A stretch of 64,000 bases of DNA from Chitinimonas sp. BJYL2 (GTDB lineage: Bacteria; Pseudomonadota; Gammaproteobacteria; Burkholderiales; Chitinimonadaceae): assembly GCF_027257935.1 (NCBI RefSeq), contig NZ_JANZKW010000002.1:744001-808000 (forward strand), read 5' to 3'. Numbering within the stretch: the stretch's first letter is position 1; each line of letters begins with the position of its first letter. The translations under genes were made by a program, and so were the position numbers. The notes below the pieces were generated by a model, which ran no database searches, was not told where the DNA came from, and saw only the letters and a program-made list of their open reading frames with translations. Of the stretch, positions 25,796-37,461 are shown piece by piece.

Positions 25796-27339
25796 CCGTA
25801 CTACGCCAGGCCGAATCGGCCGATATCGCCCTGCTGCTCGAAGGCACCTATCCGTTCATCTCGGGCGGGGTATCGAGCTGGGTGCACCAGATGCTCAATG
25901 CGTTTCCCGAGTATCGCTTTGCCATCGTCTTCATCGGGTCCAAACCGGAGGAATATGGCGACCCGCGCTACCAGATGCCGGAGAACGTGGTGCATCTGGA
26001 AACCCATTTCCTGCACAGCAAGCACGGTGAATCGGAAACACGGCCGCGCAAGGGCGACCCGGCAACCATGGCCGCCGTGCGCGATCTGCATGACTGGTTC
26101 CGCTCCGGCAAGGCCTGCGGCGGCGAACAGGTGTTCAGCGCGCTGGCGGGTCTGCTGCTCGACAAGCGAGATGTGGGCGAAGCCGAGTTCCTGTACGCCC
26201 GCACCAGCTGGGATTACATCTGCGAGCAATACCGCGAGCGGTGTACCGACCCCTCGTTCGTGGACTACTTCTGGACCGTGCGCTCCATGCACGAACCCCT
26301 GTGGATGCTGGCGCGTATCGTGCACGGCTTGATTCCGGTGCGGCTCTACCACACCGTCTCCACGGGGTATGCCGGCTATCTGGGCGCCCTGCTCAAGCAC
26401 CGTCATGGCAAGCCACTGCTAACCAGCGAACACGGCATCTATACCAAGGAACGCAAGATCGACCTGTTCCAGAGCAACTGGGTCAAGGACAACCGCGATA
26501 CCTTCCAGAAGAGCGCCAGCGAACTCTCCTACTTCCGCAATCTGTGGATACGCTTCTTCCAGGGCCTGGGGCTGGCCTGCTATGAAGCCTCTGACAAGAT
26601 CGTCGCACTCTACGAGAACAACCGCCTGCGGCAAGTGGATGATGGCGCCCCGCCCGAGCGGACACTGAACATTCCCAACGGCATCAAGCTCCAGCGCTTT
26701 GCGCCGATCCGGCCCATGCGGCAAGACAGCCCCGAGAGCCCACCCATCCTCTGCCTGCTCGGTCGCGTGGTGCCGATCAAGGACATCAAGACCTTCATCC
26801 GCGCCATGCGCACGGTGGCCAATGAGCTCCCGCATGCCGAAGGCTGGATTGTCGGCCCGGATAACGAAGATCCCGGCTACGCGCAGGAATGCCGGAATCT
26901 GGTCGAGAGCCTGGGGCTCATCAATAACGTCAAGTTCCTGGGCTTCCAGAAGCCCGAGGACATCTTCCCCAAGGTGAAGCTGCTGATCCTCAGCTCGATT
27001 TCCGAGGCCCTGCCGCTATCGCTGCTGGAAGGCTACGCCGCCGGGATTCCTGCTGTGACTACGGATGTCGGCTCCTGCAGCCAGCTGGTCTATGGCCTGA
27101 CCGAAGCCGACCAGGCGCTGGGGCCCTCCGGCGCCGTGGTGCCGATTGCCAACCCCGAAGCATTGGGCCGCGCCAGCCTGACCCTGCTCAACCACTTCGA
27201 GACCTGGCAAGCCTGCCAGGCCGCCGCCATCGCGCGCGTGGAGCGTTTCTATACCGATGACCTGATGTTCGGGCGTTACCGCGAGCTGTATCAGGGCCTG
27301 CTGGATGCCCCCGCCAGCGCCGGCGAGGGGGCTGCCTGA
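25792..27339 (+). CDS. pelF: Pel glycosyltransferase PelF
   Basis: Cytosolic GT4-type glycosyltransferase of 515 residues. N-terminal DIALLLEGTYPFISGGVSSWVHQM is the diagnostic PelF opening. The C-terminal Rossmann domain has NIPNGI, CLLGRVVPIKDIKTFIRA, and the nucleotide-sugar E-x7-E region SSISEALPLSLLEGYAAGIPAV. It polymerises UDP-linked amino sugars (UDP-GalNAc/GlcNAc). Overlaps pelE by 4 bp and pelG by 1 bp, so the three are tightly coupled. Confidence 0.95.
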   Translation: MTVLRQAESADIALLLEGTYPFISGGVSSWVHQMLNAFPEYRFAIVFIGSKPEEYGDPRYQMPENVVHLETHFLHSKHGESETRPRKGDPATMAAVRDLHDWFRSGKACGGEQVFSALAGLLLDKRDVGEAEFLYARTSWDYICEQYRERCTDPSFVDYFWTVRSMHEPLWMLARIVHGLIPVRLYHTVSTGYAGYLGALLKHRHGKPLLTSEHGIYTKERKIDLFQSNWVKDNRDTFQKSASELSYFRNLWIRFFQGLGLACYEASDKIVALYENNRLRQVDDGAPPERTLNIPNGIKLQRFAPIRPMRQDSPESPPILCLLGRVVPIKDIKTFIRAMRTVANELPHAEGWIVGPDNEDPGYAQECRNLVESLGLINNVKFLGFQKPEDIFPKVKLLILSSISEALPLSLLEGYAAGIPAVTTDVGSCSQLVYGLTEADQALGPSGAVVPIANPEALGRASLTLLNHFETWQACQAAAIARVERFYTDDLMFGRYRELYQGLLDAPASAGEGAA

Positions 27340-28709
27340 TGGCCGGTATCGGCTTTGAGCTGCGCAAGCTCCTCAACCGCAAGGGCTACTTCGGCATGGT
27401 ACGGGGCTACCTGTACGCCGGGCTGATCAGCTCCGGACCCTGGGTACTGTCCATCATGGGCGTGCTCATGATCGGTCTGTTCTCGCTCAGCGTGGTGGTG
27501 CCCAACCACCTGATCGCCCAGTTCCAGGTCAGCGTGACCTACATCATGGCGATCAGCCTCATCCTCACCGGCTTTGTGCAGCTTGGCTTCACCCGCTTCA
27601 TTGCCGACCGACTGTTCAGCCAGGAAGACCATGTGGTCTTGCCTAATTTCAACGGAGTCCTCACAGCCGTCACCATCATTGCCGGCCTGCTCGGCGGGCT
27701 CGCCGCCATCTTCCTGTTTCCCGAGCAGAGCATCACCTATCGGCTCCTGCTCACGGGCTCCTTCGTGGTAATGTCGGATATCTGGATCACCGCCATCTTC
27801 CTGTCGGGGATGAAGCGCTACAAAGCCATCCTGCTGCTGTTCCTGATCGGTTACACGATCACGGTGGTAGCGGCGCTGGCCATGCGCCCCTTCGGACTGG
27901 AAGGCTTGCTCGGCGGTTTCTTCCTCGGTCAGAGCATCCTGCTGTGGGGCATGATGGCCCTGGTGTTCCGCGAGTTCCCGGCGCAGCGCTTCGGCAGTTT
28001 CCAGTGGCTGGATATCTTTCGCACCTACCCCAGCCTGGTGTGGACCGGCTTCATCTACAACCTGGCCGTCTGGGCCGACAAGTTCATCTTCTGGTTCTAC
28101 CCCTACACCTCCAGCCAGGTCATCGGGCCGCTGCGCGCCTCGGAGATGTACGACTTCCCCATCTTTCTGGCCTACCTCAGCATCATTCCCGGCATGGCCG
28201 TGTTCCTGGTCCGCATGGAAACCGACTTTGTCGAGTACTACGACAAGTTCTACAACGCCGTGCGCGAGGGCGAGACGCTCCAGTACATCGAGGAGATGCG
28301 CAATGAAATGGTGGTCACCGTCCGCCAGGGCATTGCCGAGATCGTGAAGATCCAGGGGATTGCCATCCTGCTGGTGTTTGCCCTTGCCCCAGTATTGCTG
28401 GACGCGCTGAACATCTCCCGCCTGCACCTGCCCATGCTCTACGTGGACGTGGTATCCGCCGGCTTGCAAGTGGTGTTCCTCGGGTTGCTCAATGTGTTCT
28501 TCTACATCGACCGGCGGCGCATCGTGCTTTTCCTTACCACCTTGCTGCTGGTCTCCAACACCGTGTTCACACTGATCAGCCTGTGGCTGGGCGTTTCCTT
28601 CTTCGGCTATGGCTTTGCCGCAGCCATGCTGTTGACCGTGACCGTGGCCATGCTGCTGCTCGATCGCAAGCTCGAAACCCTGGAATACGAGACGTTCATG
28701 CTGCAATAA
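27339..28709 (+). CDS. pelG: Pel inner-membrane transporter PelG
   Basis: Polytopic protein of 456 residues with about twelve transmembrane helices, related to Wzx/MOP flippases. It starts MAGIGFELRKLLNRKGYFGM-like, the characteristic PelG N-terminus, and the central segment DKFIFWFYPYTS is typical of the family. It forms the inner-membrane synthase/transport complex with PelD, PelE and PelF. Last gene of the operon; no intrinsic terminator was found between it and aroA. Confidence 0.94.
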   Translation: MAGIGFELRKLLNRKGYFGMVRGYLYAGLISSGPWVLSIMGVLMIGLFSLSVVVPNHLIAQFQVSVTYIMAISLILTGFVQLGFTRFIADRLFSQEDHVVLPNFNGVLTAVTIIAGLLGGLAAIFLFPEQSITYRLLLTGSFVVMSDIWITAIFLSGMKRYKAILLLFLIGYTITVVAALAMRPFGLEGLLGGFFLGQSILLWGMMALVFREFPAQRFGSFQWLDIFRTYPSLVWTGFIYNLAVWADKFIFWFYPYTSSQVIGPLRASEMYDFPIFLAYLSIIPGMAVFLVRMETDFVEYYDKFYNAVREGETLQYIEEMRNEMVVTVRQGIAEIVKIQGIAILLVFALAPVLLDALNISRLHLPMLYVDVVSAGLQVVFLGLLNVFFYIDRRRIVLFLTTLLLVSNTVFTLISLWLGVSFFGYGFAAAMLLTVTVAMLLLDRKLETLEYETFMLQ

Positions 28710-28803
28710 GCGGCCCATTGCCGTGAACGTCAGCTTTTCCCGCCCCCACCGCAACAGCTACACTCGCTGACCTTCATTGCACTGCAGCATCGGTCTCTCG
28801 CCC

Positions 28804-30114
28804 ATGGAATACCTCGATCTCGCCCCCAGCCTTGCCAGCGCCGGCACCATCCGTCTGCCGGGCTCCAAGAGCATCTCCAACCGCACGCTGCTGCTGGCGG
28901 CACTCAGCAACGGCACGACCGAGGTGCGCGGCCTGCTCGATTCGGATGACACGCGACGCATGCTCGAAGCACTGACCGCGCTCGGCGTGCAGTGGACCCA
29001 GACCGGCGAGCGTGATTACCGCGTCGAGGGCGTGGGCAGCCGCTTTCCGATCGCGCAAGCCGATCTGTTCCTTGGCAACGCCGGTACCGCCTTCCGCCCG
29101 TTGACTGCTGCACTGGCGCTGATGGGTGGTCACTACCAGCTCAGTGGCGTACCACGCATGCATGAGCGGCCGATTGGCGATCTGGTGGATGCGCTGCGCG
29201 AACTGGGTGCACAGATTGACTATCTGGGTAACGATGGTTACCCCCCGCTGGCGATCAAGCCTTGGCAGAACCAGCACAACGAAAAGCCCGGCCTGCGTAC
29301 CAAAGTACGTGGCGATGTATCGAGCCAGTTCCTCACCGCCCTCTTGATGGCACTACCGCTGACCGGCGAAGACGCCATCATCGAAGTCACCGGCGAGCTG
29401 ATCTCCAAGCCCTATATCGAAATCACCCTGAACCTGATGCGCCGCTTCGGCATCACGGTGGAGCGCCGTGGCTGGAGCGAATTCCATCTACCCGCCGGCC
29501 AGAGCTACCGTAGCCCCGGCACGATCCATGTGGAAGGCGATGCCAGCTCGGCCTCGTACTTCCTTGCGGCTGGTGCACTCGGCGGCGGTCCGGTGCGGGT
29601 CGAAGGCGTAGGTGCGGATTCGATCCAGGGCGATATCAAGTTTGCCGATACGCTGGCCCAGATGGGTGCGCTGATTGCGCTGGGCGAAGATTGGATCGAA
29701 TCCTCCGGTCCCGTTGCAGCACGCGGCGGCAAGCTCAAGGCGATTGATGCCGACCTGAACCATATTCCCGATGCCGCCATGACCATCGCCGTGCTGGCGC
29801 TGTTTGCCGATGGCACCACCACCATCCGCAATGTCGCCAGCTGGCGTGTGAAGGAAACCGACCGCCTCAGCGCCATGGCAACCGAGCTGCGCAAGGTTGG
29901 CGCCATGGTGGAAGAAGGCGCGGACTACCTGCGTATCACCCCGCCCGCCACACTCACGCCCAACGCCGTGATCGACACTTACGACGACCACCGCATGGCC
30001 ATGTGCTTCTCGCTCGTTGCCGTCGGTGGCACGCCCATCCGCATCAACGATCCCAAGTGTGTGGGCAAGACCTTCCCCGAGTATTTCGACGTACTCGGCA
30101 CCATTACCCGCTAA
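28804..30114 (+). CDS. aroA: 3-phosphoshikimate 1-carboxyvinyltransferase (EPSP synthase)
   Basis: Protein of 436 residues with the EPSP synthase fold. [16 protein letters not shown] near the N-terminus (PEP/shikimate-3-phosphate site), [15 protein letters not shown] (the glycine-containing loop), and [11 protein letters not shown] with KTFPEYF at the C-terminus. Catalyses the sixth step of aromatic amino-acid synthesis. The ATG at 28804 gives the normal length. TTTTCC-18-TACACT before it may be a weak promoter, so it need not depend on the pel transcript. The loop reads GNAGTA as in the glyphosate-sensitive class I form. Confidence 0.96.
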   Translation: MEYLDLAPSLASAGTIRLPGSKSISNRTLLLAALSNGTTEVRGLLDSDDTRRMLEALTALGVQWTQTGERDYRVEGVGSRFPIAQADLFLGNAGTAFRPLTAALALMGGHYQLSGVPRMHERPIGDLVDALRELGAQIDYLGNDGYPPLAIKPWQNQHNEKPGLRTKVRGDVSSQFLTALLMALPLTGEDAIIEVTGELISKPYIEITLNLMRRFGITVERRGWSEFHLPAGQSYRSPGTIHVEGDASSASYFLAAGALGGGPVRVEGVGADSIQGDIKFADTLAQMGALIALGEDWIESSGPVAARGGKLKAIDADLNHIPDAAMTIAVLALFADGTTTIRNVASWRVKETDRLSAMATELRKVGAMVEEGADYLRITPPATLTPNAVIDTYDDHRMAMCFSLVAVGGTPIRINDPKCVGKTFPEYFDVLGTITR

Positions 30115-30123
30115 GTCATGACG

Positions 30124-30147
30124 AGGTGGCGGACTCCCGCCACCTTG
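30124..30147. other. Hairpin downstream of aroA
   Basis: GAGGTGGCGG / CCGCCACCTT arms around a 4-nt loop, 9 bp after the aroA stop. It is stable but lacks a T-run, so it may be a weak terminator, an mRNA 3'-end stabiliser, or a Rho-dependent end. Confidence 0.45.
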
Positions 30148-30161
30148 CCGGTCATGGGCAC

Positions 30162-30203
30162 TTGCATAACGCGGCAAGGGAAAATATTCTGAATCTGAAT
30201 ATT
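30162..30203 (+). promoter_or_regulatory. Promoter with overlapping palindrome before the response regulator gene
   Basis: TTGCAT (30162-30167) - 17 bp - TATTCT (30185-30190) fits a sigma-70 promoter. A perfect inverted repeat AATATTC - 7 nt - GAATATT (30183-30189 and 30197-30203) covers the -10 and start region, the place where an operator would repress. The ribosome binding site AGGTG follows at 30221. Confidence 0.5.
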
Positions 30204-30229
30204 ATCTTTTGCTGATAAACAGGTGTCCC

Positions 30230-32530
<2,301 letters not shown>

Positions 32531-32548
32531 GCATCGCACGCCACAAAC

Positions 32549-32578
32549 AAAAAGGCCAGGAGTGATCCCGGCCTTTTT
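32549..32578. terminator. Bidirectional terminator between argS and potF-like gene
   Basis: AAAAAGGCC - 12 nt - GGCCTTTTT: 9-bp stem with A-run and T-run flanks, serving both convergent genes. Confidence 0.85.
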
Positions 32579-32597
32579 GCTGTTCGCAACGCCTAGC

Positions 32598-33698
32598 TTA
32601 CTTGGCGGTCTTGAACTGGTTGAATGCCTTGGTCAGAGCGGTCTGCGTGGGCAGATCGATCACGGCCAGCGGCTGCAGCTTCTGCAGGGCGGCGGCGGTC
32701 GGGTAGATCTTGGCATCGCCCGAGATCTTCTTGTCCACAAGGCCCGTTGCCTTGGCGTTCGGGTTGGCGTAGCTCACCGTGTTGGTGATGTCGGCCACGA
32801 CCTTCGGATCGAGGATGTTGTTGATCCACTTGTGGGCGTTTTCAACGTTCTTGGCGTCCTTAGGCACAGCCATCACGTCAAACCACATGATCGTGCCCTT
32901 GGCCGGCACCACGTACTCGATGTTCTGGGGCTTCTTGGCAGCAGCGGCACGATCCTTGGCGATGTACACGTCGCCGTTGTAAGCCATGGCGACGCAGACG
33001 TCACCGTTAGCCAGCAGATCGATCGGGCTGTCGTTGAACACGCGCACATCCTTGCGCACGGCCTTGAGCGTGTTCAGTGCAGCAGCCACGTTTTCCTTGG
33101 AGAAATCGTTGGCGGGCTTGCCGTTGTACACGTTGGCCATGGCAAACAGGTTCTTGGTCATCGTGATGAACGAGATGCCGCAGCTCTTGAGCTTGCTGGT
33201 GTACTTGGGGTTGAAGACCAGGTCCCATTCGTCAGCCGGCATCGGCTCGTTACCCAGCGCCTTCTTGACCTTGTCGACGTTGATGCCGAAGGCCATCGTG
33301 CCCCACATGTACGGCACCAGGAACTTGTTACCCGGGTCGACGGTTTCGAGCTTCTTGAGGAATTCGGGGTTCAGGTTGGCCAGGTTAGGCAGCTTGGTCT
33401 TGTCGATGGGCTGGAATACCTTGGCGCCAATCCATTTGCCTGCATAGTCAGCCGACGGATACACCACGTCGTAGCCCGACTTGCCGGTCAGCATCTTCGA
33501 TTGCAGCGTTTCCACGCTGTCGAACATGTCGTACTTCACCTTCACCGCGGCCGACTTCTCGAAGTTGGCGATGGTGTTCTCGGCGATGTAGTCGTTCCAG
33601 TTGTACACATTCACCGTGCCGGCAGCCTGGGCGGTTGCACAGACAGCAGCACCAACAAGCGCGCCGATCAGCTTGGGCGCAAAAGACAGTTGAGCCAT
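32598..33698 (-). CDS. Putrescine/polyamine-binding periplasmic protein (PotF/PotD family)
   Basis: Protein of 366 residues with a signal peptide (cleavage after AQA, about residue 26) and a mature N-terminus GTVNVYNWNDYIAENTIANFEK, the hallmark of PotF/PotD polyamine-binding proteins. Further family features are GYDVVYPSADYAGKW, VPYMWGTMAFGIN and AMAYNGDVYIAKDRA. The start at 33698 is favoured by a GGGGAAAACTCC-complement ribosome-binding context and the signal peptide. The permease and ATPase genes of the ABC system are not adjacent, so it is an orphan binding protein here. A Fur-box-like sequence lies about 110 bp upstream. Confidence 0.9.
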   Translation of the reverse strand: MAQLSFAPKLIGALVGAAVCATAQAAGTVNVYNWNDYIAENTIANFEKSAAVKVKYDMFDSVETLQSKMLTGKSGYDVVYPSADYAGKWIGAKVFQPIDKTKLPNLANLNPEFLKKLETVDPGNKFLVPYMWGTMAFGINVDKVKKALGNEPMPADEWDLVFNPKYTSKLKSCGISFITMTKNLFAMANVYNGKPANDFSKENVAAALNTLKAVRKDVRVFNDSPIDLLANGDVCVAMAYNGDVYIAKDRAAAAKKPQNIEYVVPAKGTIMWFDVMAVPKDAKNVENAHKWINNILDPKVVADITNTVSYANPNAKATGLVDKKISGDAKIYPTAAALQKLQPLAVIDLPTQTALTKAFNQFKTAK

Positions 33699-33806
33699 GG
33701 GGAAAACTCCGTAAACGTGGTGGTGGTACACGACGGGAAATCCCCGTCAAACCTTGATCCGAAGCAGCATTCGGCGGGCAACATTACACCATGCGATCAG
33801 CATGCA

Positions 33807-33825
33807 ATGGCAAATAATTCTCAAT
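33807..33825 (-). promoter_or_regulatory. Possible Fur box
   Basis: On the minus strand ATTGAGAATTATTTGCC, which fits the 7-1-7 Fur motif (TGATAAT-N-ATTATCA) at 10 of 14 positions. It lies in the 278-bp region between the divergent polyamine-binding gene and thyA. No other structure was seen in this region. Confidence 0.35.
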
Positions 33826-33976
33826 CGGCACCTGCCGCGCACCCGCATCGACACGGGCCTGTATCGACCTTGCAACAGCCCTGATGCGGATTCGGGTAAA
33901 TCAGACCAATCCGCAGCGGGCTGCCGCTGATAAACTGTATGCCTCAAGTCGATGTTGTCCCTCAAGGCTCCCCCGC

Positions 33977-34771
33977 ATGCGCACCTATCTCGACCTGCTC
34001 CAGCACGTCCTCGACCACGGCACCACCAAGACTGATCGCACCGGCACCGGCACCAAATCGGTATTCGGCCACCAGATGCGCTTCAATCTGGCCGAGGGCT
34101 TCCCGCTGGTCACCACCAAGAAGGTGCACCTCAAGTCCATCATCCATGAGCTGCTGTGGTTCCTGAAGGGCGACAGCAATATCGCCTACCTCAAGAACAA
34201 TGGCGTCAGCATCTGGGACGAGTGGGCCGACGAACATGGCGACTTAGGCCCGGTATACGGCGTGCAATGGCGCAGCTGGCCCACGGCCGATGGGCGCCAT
34301 ATCGACCAGATCAGCCAGCTTATCGACCAGATCAAGCGCAACCCCGATTCACGCCGGCTCATCGTCTCGGCCTGGAACGTGGGCGAGATCGAGAACATGG
34401 CCCTGCCGCCCTGCCATGCGTTCTTCCAGTTCTACGTGGCCGACGGCAAACTGAGCTGCCAGCTGTATCAGCGTAGCGCCGACCTGTTCCTGGGCGTGCC
34501 CTTCAACATCGCCTCCTACGCGCTGCTGGTGCTGATGGTGGCGCAGGTCTGCGATCTGCAGCCCGGTGACTTCGTCTGGACCGGTGGCGATTGCCATATC
34601 TACAGCAACCATATGGAGCAGGTGCAACTGCAACTGAGCCGCGAGCCATTGCCGTTGCCGACCATGAAGCTGAACCCGGCAGTGAAGGACATTTTCGGCT
34701 TCAAGTTCGAGGATTTCACGCTGGAAGGCTACGAGAGTCACCCGGCCATCAAAGCCCCGGTGGCCGTGTAA
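33977..34771 (+). CDS. thyA: Thymidylate synthase
   Basis: Protein of 264 residues, identical in length to E. coli Thy[13 protein letters not shown] near the N-terminus, catalytic C146 in [12 protein letters not shown], and [17 protein letters not shown] with the C-terminal PAIKAPVAV. Methylates dUMP using methylene-tetrahydrofolate. The start is the ATG giving [11 protein letters not shown]. Its TAA overlaps the folA ATG by one base, so dihydrofolate production and recycling are co-translated. Confidence 0.98.
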   Translation: MRTYLDLLQHVLDHGTTKTDRTGTGTKSVFGHQMRFNLAEGFPLVTTKKVHLKSIIHELLWFLKGDSNIAYLKNNGVSIWDEWADEHGDLGPVYGVQWRSWPTADGRHIDQISQLIDQIKRNPDSRRLIVSAWNVGEIENMALPPCHAFFQFYVADGKLSCQLYQRSADLFLGVPFNIASYALLVLMVAQVCDLQPGDFVWTGGDCHIYSNHMEQVQLQLSREPLPLPTMKLNPAVKDIFGFKFEDFTLEGYESHPAIKAPVAV

Positions 34772-35256
34772 TGGCCAAGCTGTCACTGATTGCTGCACTG
34801 GCCCGCAACGGTACGGTCGGGATCAACAACACCCTGCCTTGGCACCTGCCGGACGACCTCAAATACTTTAAGGCCACGACCAGCGGGCATCCGATCATCA
34901 TGGGTCGCAAGACCTATGACTCGATCGGCCGGCCACTGCCCGGTCGCCACAATATCGTGGTGACGCGCGATCCAGCCTGGCATGCCGACGGCGTGACCGT
35001 GGTGCACTCGATTGACGAGGCGATTACCGCAGCGGGTAAAGCGAACGAGGTGTTCCTGATCGGCGGCGCCACACTGTATGCCGAAGCGCTGCCGCGTGCC
35101 GACCGGCTCTATCTCACCGAGATCGAGGCCGAGGTCGAGGGCGACGCATTCTTTCCGGCATGGCCGCGCGAGCAATTTACCGAACTCCGCAGAGAACATC
35201 GGGAATCCGCGGATTTCGCCTATAGTTTTGTGGTCTACGAGCGTCGGCCCGGCTAA
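34771..35256 (+). CDS. folA: Dihydrofolate reductase
   Basis: Protein of 161 residues. LSLIAALARNGTVGINNTLPWHLPDDLKYFK gives the substrate/NADPH site with the conserved Trp and acidic Asp; IIMGRKTYDSIGRPLPGR and FLIGGATLYAEAL are the cofactor motifs. It regenerates tetrahydrofolate used by ThyA encoded just before it. It overlaps the thyA stop by one base. Confidence 0.97.
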   Translation: MAKLSLIAALARNGTVGINNTLPWHLPDDLKYFKATTSGHPIIMGRKTYDSIGRPLPGRHNIVVTRDPAWHADGVTVVHSIDEAITAAGKANEVFLIGGATLYAEALPRADRLYLTEIEAEVEGDAFFPAWPREQFTELRREHRESADFAYSFVVYERRPG

Positions 35257-35294
35257 TCTGTACGGGCCTGCGCCCTTAACCAGCCTACGCCTTG

Positions 35295-36578
35295 ATGACC
35301 CCAGAACGCACTGCCGCCCTGTTTGCCGAGATGGCTCGCCTGTCACCGCTCCCCTTGCTGGCGGTGGACAGCGATACAGGCGCCATCATCGCGTTCAATC
35401 AGCTGGCACGCGACACGCTCGGTCTGCAATCCGAGCAACCGGGTCTGCGCGAGCTGTTCGACAACCCGAGTCTGGCACGCCAGTTCCTGCTGATTGCCCG
35501 TAATAACGGCTTCATCCGCCAGTTCGAGGCGCGCATACGTCTTTCGGGCGGGCAGCGGGTCTGGGTGCTGCTGGCCGCGCGCCTGTGCGAGATCGACGGT
35601 GCGTCGATCCTGCTGGTCACTACCACCGATATCCACGAACGCCGCCTGCAGGAAGAAGCCCTGCGCGAAAGCGAGCTGCGGCACCGCCGCGTGCTCGAAA
35701 CGGCCAACGAAGGCTACGCGCTTTTCGACGCAGGCATGAACGAGCTGCTCGATGTGAACCCGGCGCTGTGCGATCTGCTGATGTACCACCGCGATGCACT
35801 GCTGGCACTACGGGCCGAACAGTTGGTCACGGAGGATAGTCTGGCGGCCTTGCATGCACTGCGCGACCGCTGGCACAACCTGCCCAACCAGAAGGTGGAA
35901 CTGGGTTTGCGCCGCGCCAATGGCGAGCGGATTGCCGTGGAGGTAAGCATCTCGGCGCTATCGGATCAGGAAGGCCGGGTCACCTCGGTATTTGCACTCA
36001 TCAGTGACATCACAGCCCGCAAGCTCAGCGAGGAACGCGTGCTGTATCTGGCCTTCTACGATACGCTGACCGCCCTGCCCAACCGTTTCCTGTTTGCTGA
36101 GCATGTGGAACAGGCCCTCAAGCAGCGCGCACGCCATGGGCGCCAGCTGGCACTGATGTTCATTGATCTGGACGACTTCAAACGCGTGAACGATACGCTG
36201 GGCCACGATGCCGGCGACGAATTGCTGCGCACGGTGGGCAAGCGGCTGAGCAACTGTGTGCGCGCTACCGATACCGTCTCCCGTCAGGGCGGCGATGAGT
36301 TCATGGTGCTGCTGGCCAATCTGCAGCAGGGCAGCGATGCGATTGCGGTCGCGGAAAAAATGCTCGGCGCGCTGGCTCAGCCGGTGGAGATTGGTACCCA
36401 TCAGGTCAGTGTGCAGGCGAGTATCGGGATCGCGCTATGTCCTGAACATGGCGAATCGCTGCATACCCTGCGTCGTCATGCCGATATCGCCATGTATCAA
36501 GCCAAGTTCGGCGGCAAACACCGCTATGCGGTGTATTCGGCCGAGGCACACCATCACGAAGACACCGCGACGCCATGA
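35295..36578 (+). CDS. PAS-GGDEF diguanylate cyclase
   Basis: Soluble protein of 427 residues. Two PAS-like sensor domains (about 8-120, ending VTTTDIHERRLQEEALRESELR, and about 130-245, ending LISDITARKLSEERV) precede a GGDEF domain with DTLTALPNR at its start. The catalytic sequence is GGDEF (332-336) and the product-inhibition I-site RxxD is R323-A-T-D326, exactly five residues before it. It should make c-di-GMP from two GTP and be feedback regulated. No transmembrane segment is seen, so the PAS domains sense a cytosolic signal. The ATG at 35295 is preferred to the adjacent TTG. Confidence 0.92.
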   Translation: MTPERTAALFAEMARLSPLPLLAVDSDTGAIIAFNQLARDTLGLQSEQPGLRELFDNPSLARQFLLIARNNGFIRQFEARIRLSGGQRVWVLLAARLCEIDGASILLVTTTDIHERRLQEEALRESELRHRRVLETANEGYALFDAGMNELLDVNPALCDLLMYHRDALLALRAEQLVTEDSLAALHALRDRWHNLPNQKVELGLRRANGERIAVEVSISALSDQEGRVTSVFALISDITARKLSEERVLYLAFYDTLTALPNRFLFAEHVEQALKQRARHGRQLALMFIDLDDFKRVNDTLGHDAGDELLRTVGKRLSNCVRATDTVSRQGGDEFMVLLANLQQGSDAIAVAEKMLGALAQPVEIGTHQVSVQASIGIALCPEHGESLHTLRRHADIAMYQAKFGGKHRYAVYSAEAHHHEDTATP

Positions 36579-36940
36579 ACCTCCACTACCGCATTGTTGC
36601 CACGCTGCATATCGTGTTTGCCCTGTTGTTCCTGCTTGTTCTGGCCGTACTGGTGCTGTTTACCGGGGCAATCATGCAGTTTGCGGACATCGACAGCACC
36701 GCCATGCAAATCATTGGCGGTACAGCCGGTGTGCTGGCCGCACCATTTGCGCTGCTGGCGGTGGGGCAATTGATTGCCGGGCTGATGCTGCTGCGCGGCA
36801 GCCGCGGTGCCCGCATCTGGGTCATCGTGTTCGGCATACTCGAACTGATCAACTTCCCGTTCGGCACCGCCTTGGGCATCTACACGCTATGGGCACTGCT
36901 GCAGCCCGATACCAGCGGGCAGCCTGCAGCGCGCAACTGA
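36575..36940 (+). CDS. Hypothetical small integral membrane protein
   Basis: Protein of 121 residues with three to four hydrophobic helices (about 8-32, 45-60, 62-75, 83-107) and very few charged residues. The start overlaps the diguanylate cyclase stop by 4 bp (ATGA), so it is co-translated with it. No family recognised. A regulatory partner of the upstream cyclase is possible by context only. Confidence 0.7.
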   Translation: MNLHYRIVATLHIVFALLFLLVLAVLVLFTGAIMQFADIDSTAMQIIGGTAGVLAAPFALLAVGQLIAGLMLLRGSRGARIWVIVFGILELINFPFGTALGIYTLWALLQPDTSGQPAARN

Positions 36941-37348
36941 TCATGCAACGCGGCTGATGGCCTGTACGAACAGATAGACCACCGCCAGCAAACCCACCAC
37001 CCACGCCAGCGAACGCTGCCAGGCCAGATTGGCCAGATACAGCACGCCGTGCAGCACGCGGGCCATCACAAACACCAGCGCCGCAGTGTTGATCTGGTCG
37101 GCTGGCACACCTGCCTGCACCGCGACCAGCACTGCCGCAAAAAACGCTGGGGCCGATTCGAAGGCATTGTTGTGTGCCCACAAGGCCCGTGCAGCAAAAC
37201 CCTCGAGCTTGGCCTGCTGCGCACGCGGCGCGTAGTTGTTGTAGCGACGGGGTGTACCGTCCTCATGCTTGCCGCCGAACTTGGCAAAGTAGATCCAGAT
37301 GAATGGCAGCAGGGCCACAATCAGCATCGATGCATAGGCAATCGCCAT
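36941..37348 (-). CDS. MAPEG family membrane protein
   Basis: Protein of 135 residues with four predicted helices (about 4-20, 60-80, 88-106, 112-130). A MAPEG-like pattern is present: RAQQAKLEGFAARALWAHNNAFESAPAFFAAVLVA (with the conserved A-x-x-N-x-x-E-x-x-P) and ARVLHGVLYLANL. In eukaryotes this family includes glutathione-dependent membrane enzymes; bacterial members are mostly uncharacterised. It is convergent with the preceding membrane protein, with no space between their stops. Confidence 0.85.
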   Translation of the reverse strand: MAIAYASMLIVALLPFIWIYFAKFGGKHEDGTPRRYNNYAPRAQQAKLEGFAARALWAHNNAFESAPAFFAAVLVAVQAGVPADQINTAALVFVMARVLHGVLYLANLAWQRSLAWVVGLLAVVYLFVQAISRVA

Positions 37349-37461
37349 GTCGTAACTCCAGGTTAGATGTCCGATCTTAGCAGCAACACGGCATGGAGCA
37401 TGGGCGCTCAAACGGCTAAAATGCCGGTTTTGCGATTGCTGACAATTAGAGGAGCAACACC

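Noticed and set aside
27291-28754. Minus-strand frame of about 490 codons opposite pelG
   Set aside because: Extreme His/Glu/Gln content results from reading a membrane-protein gene backwards.
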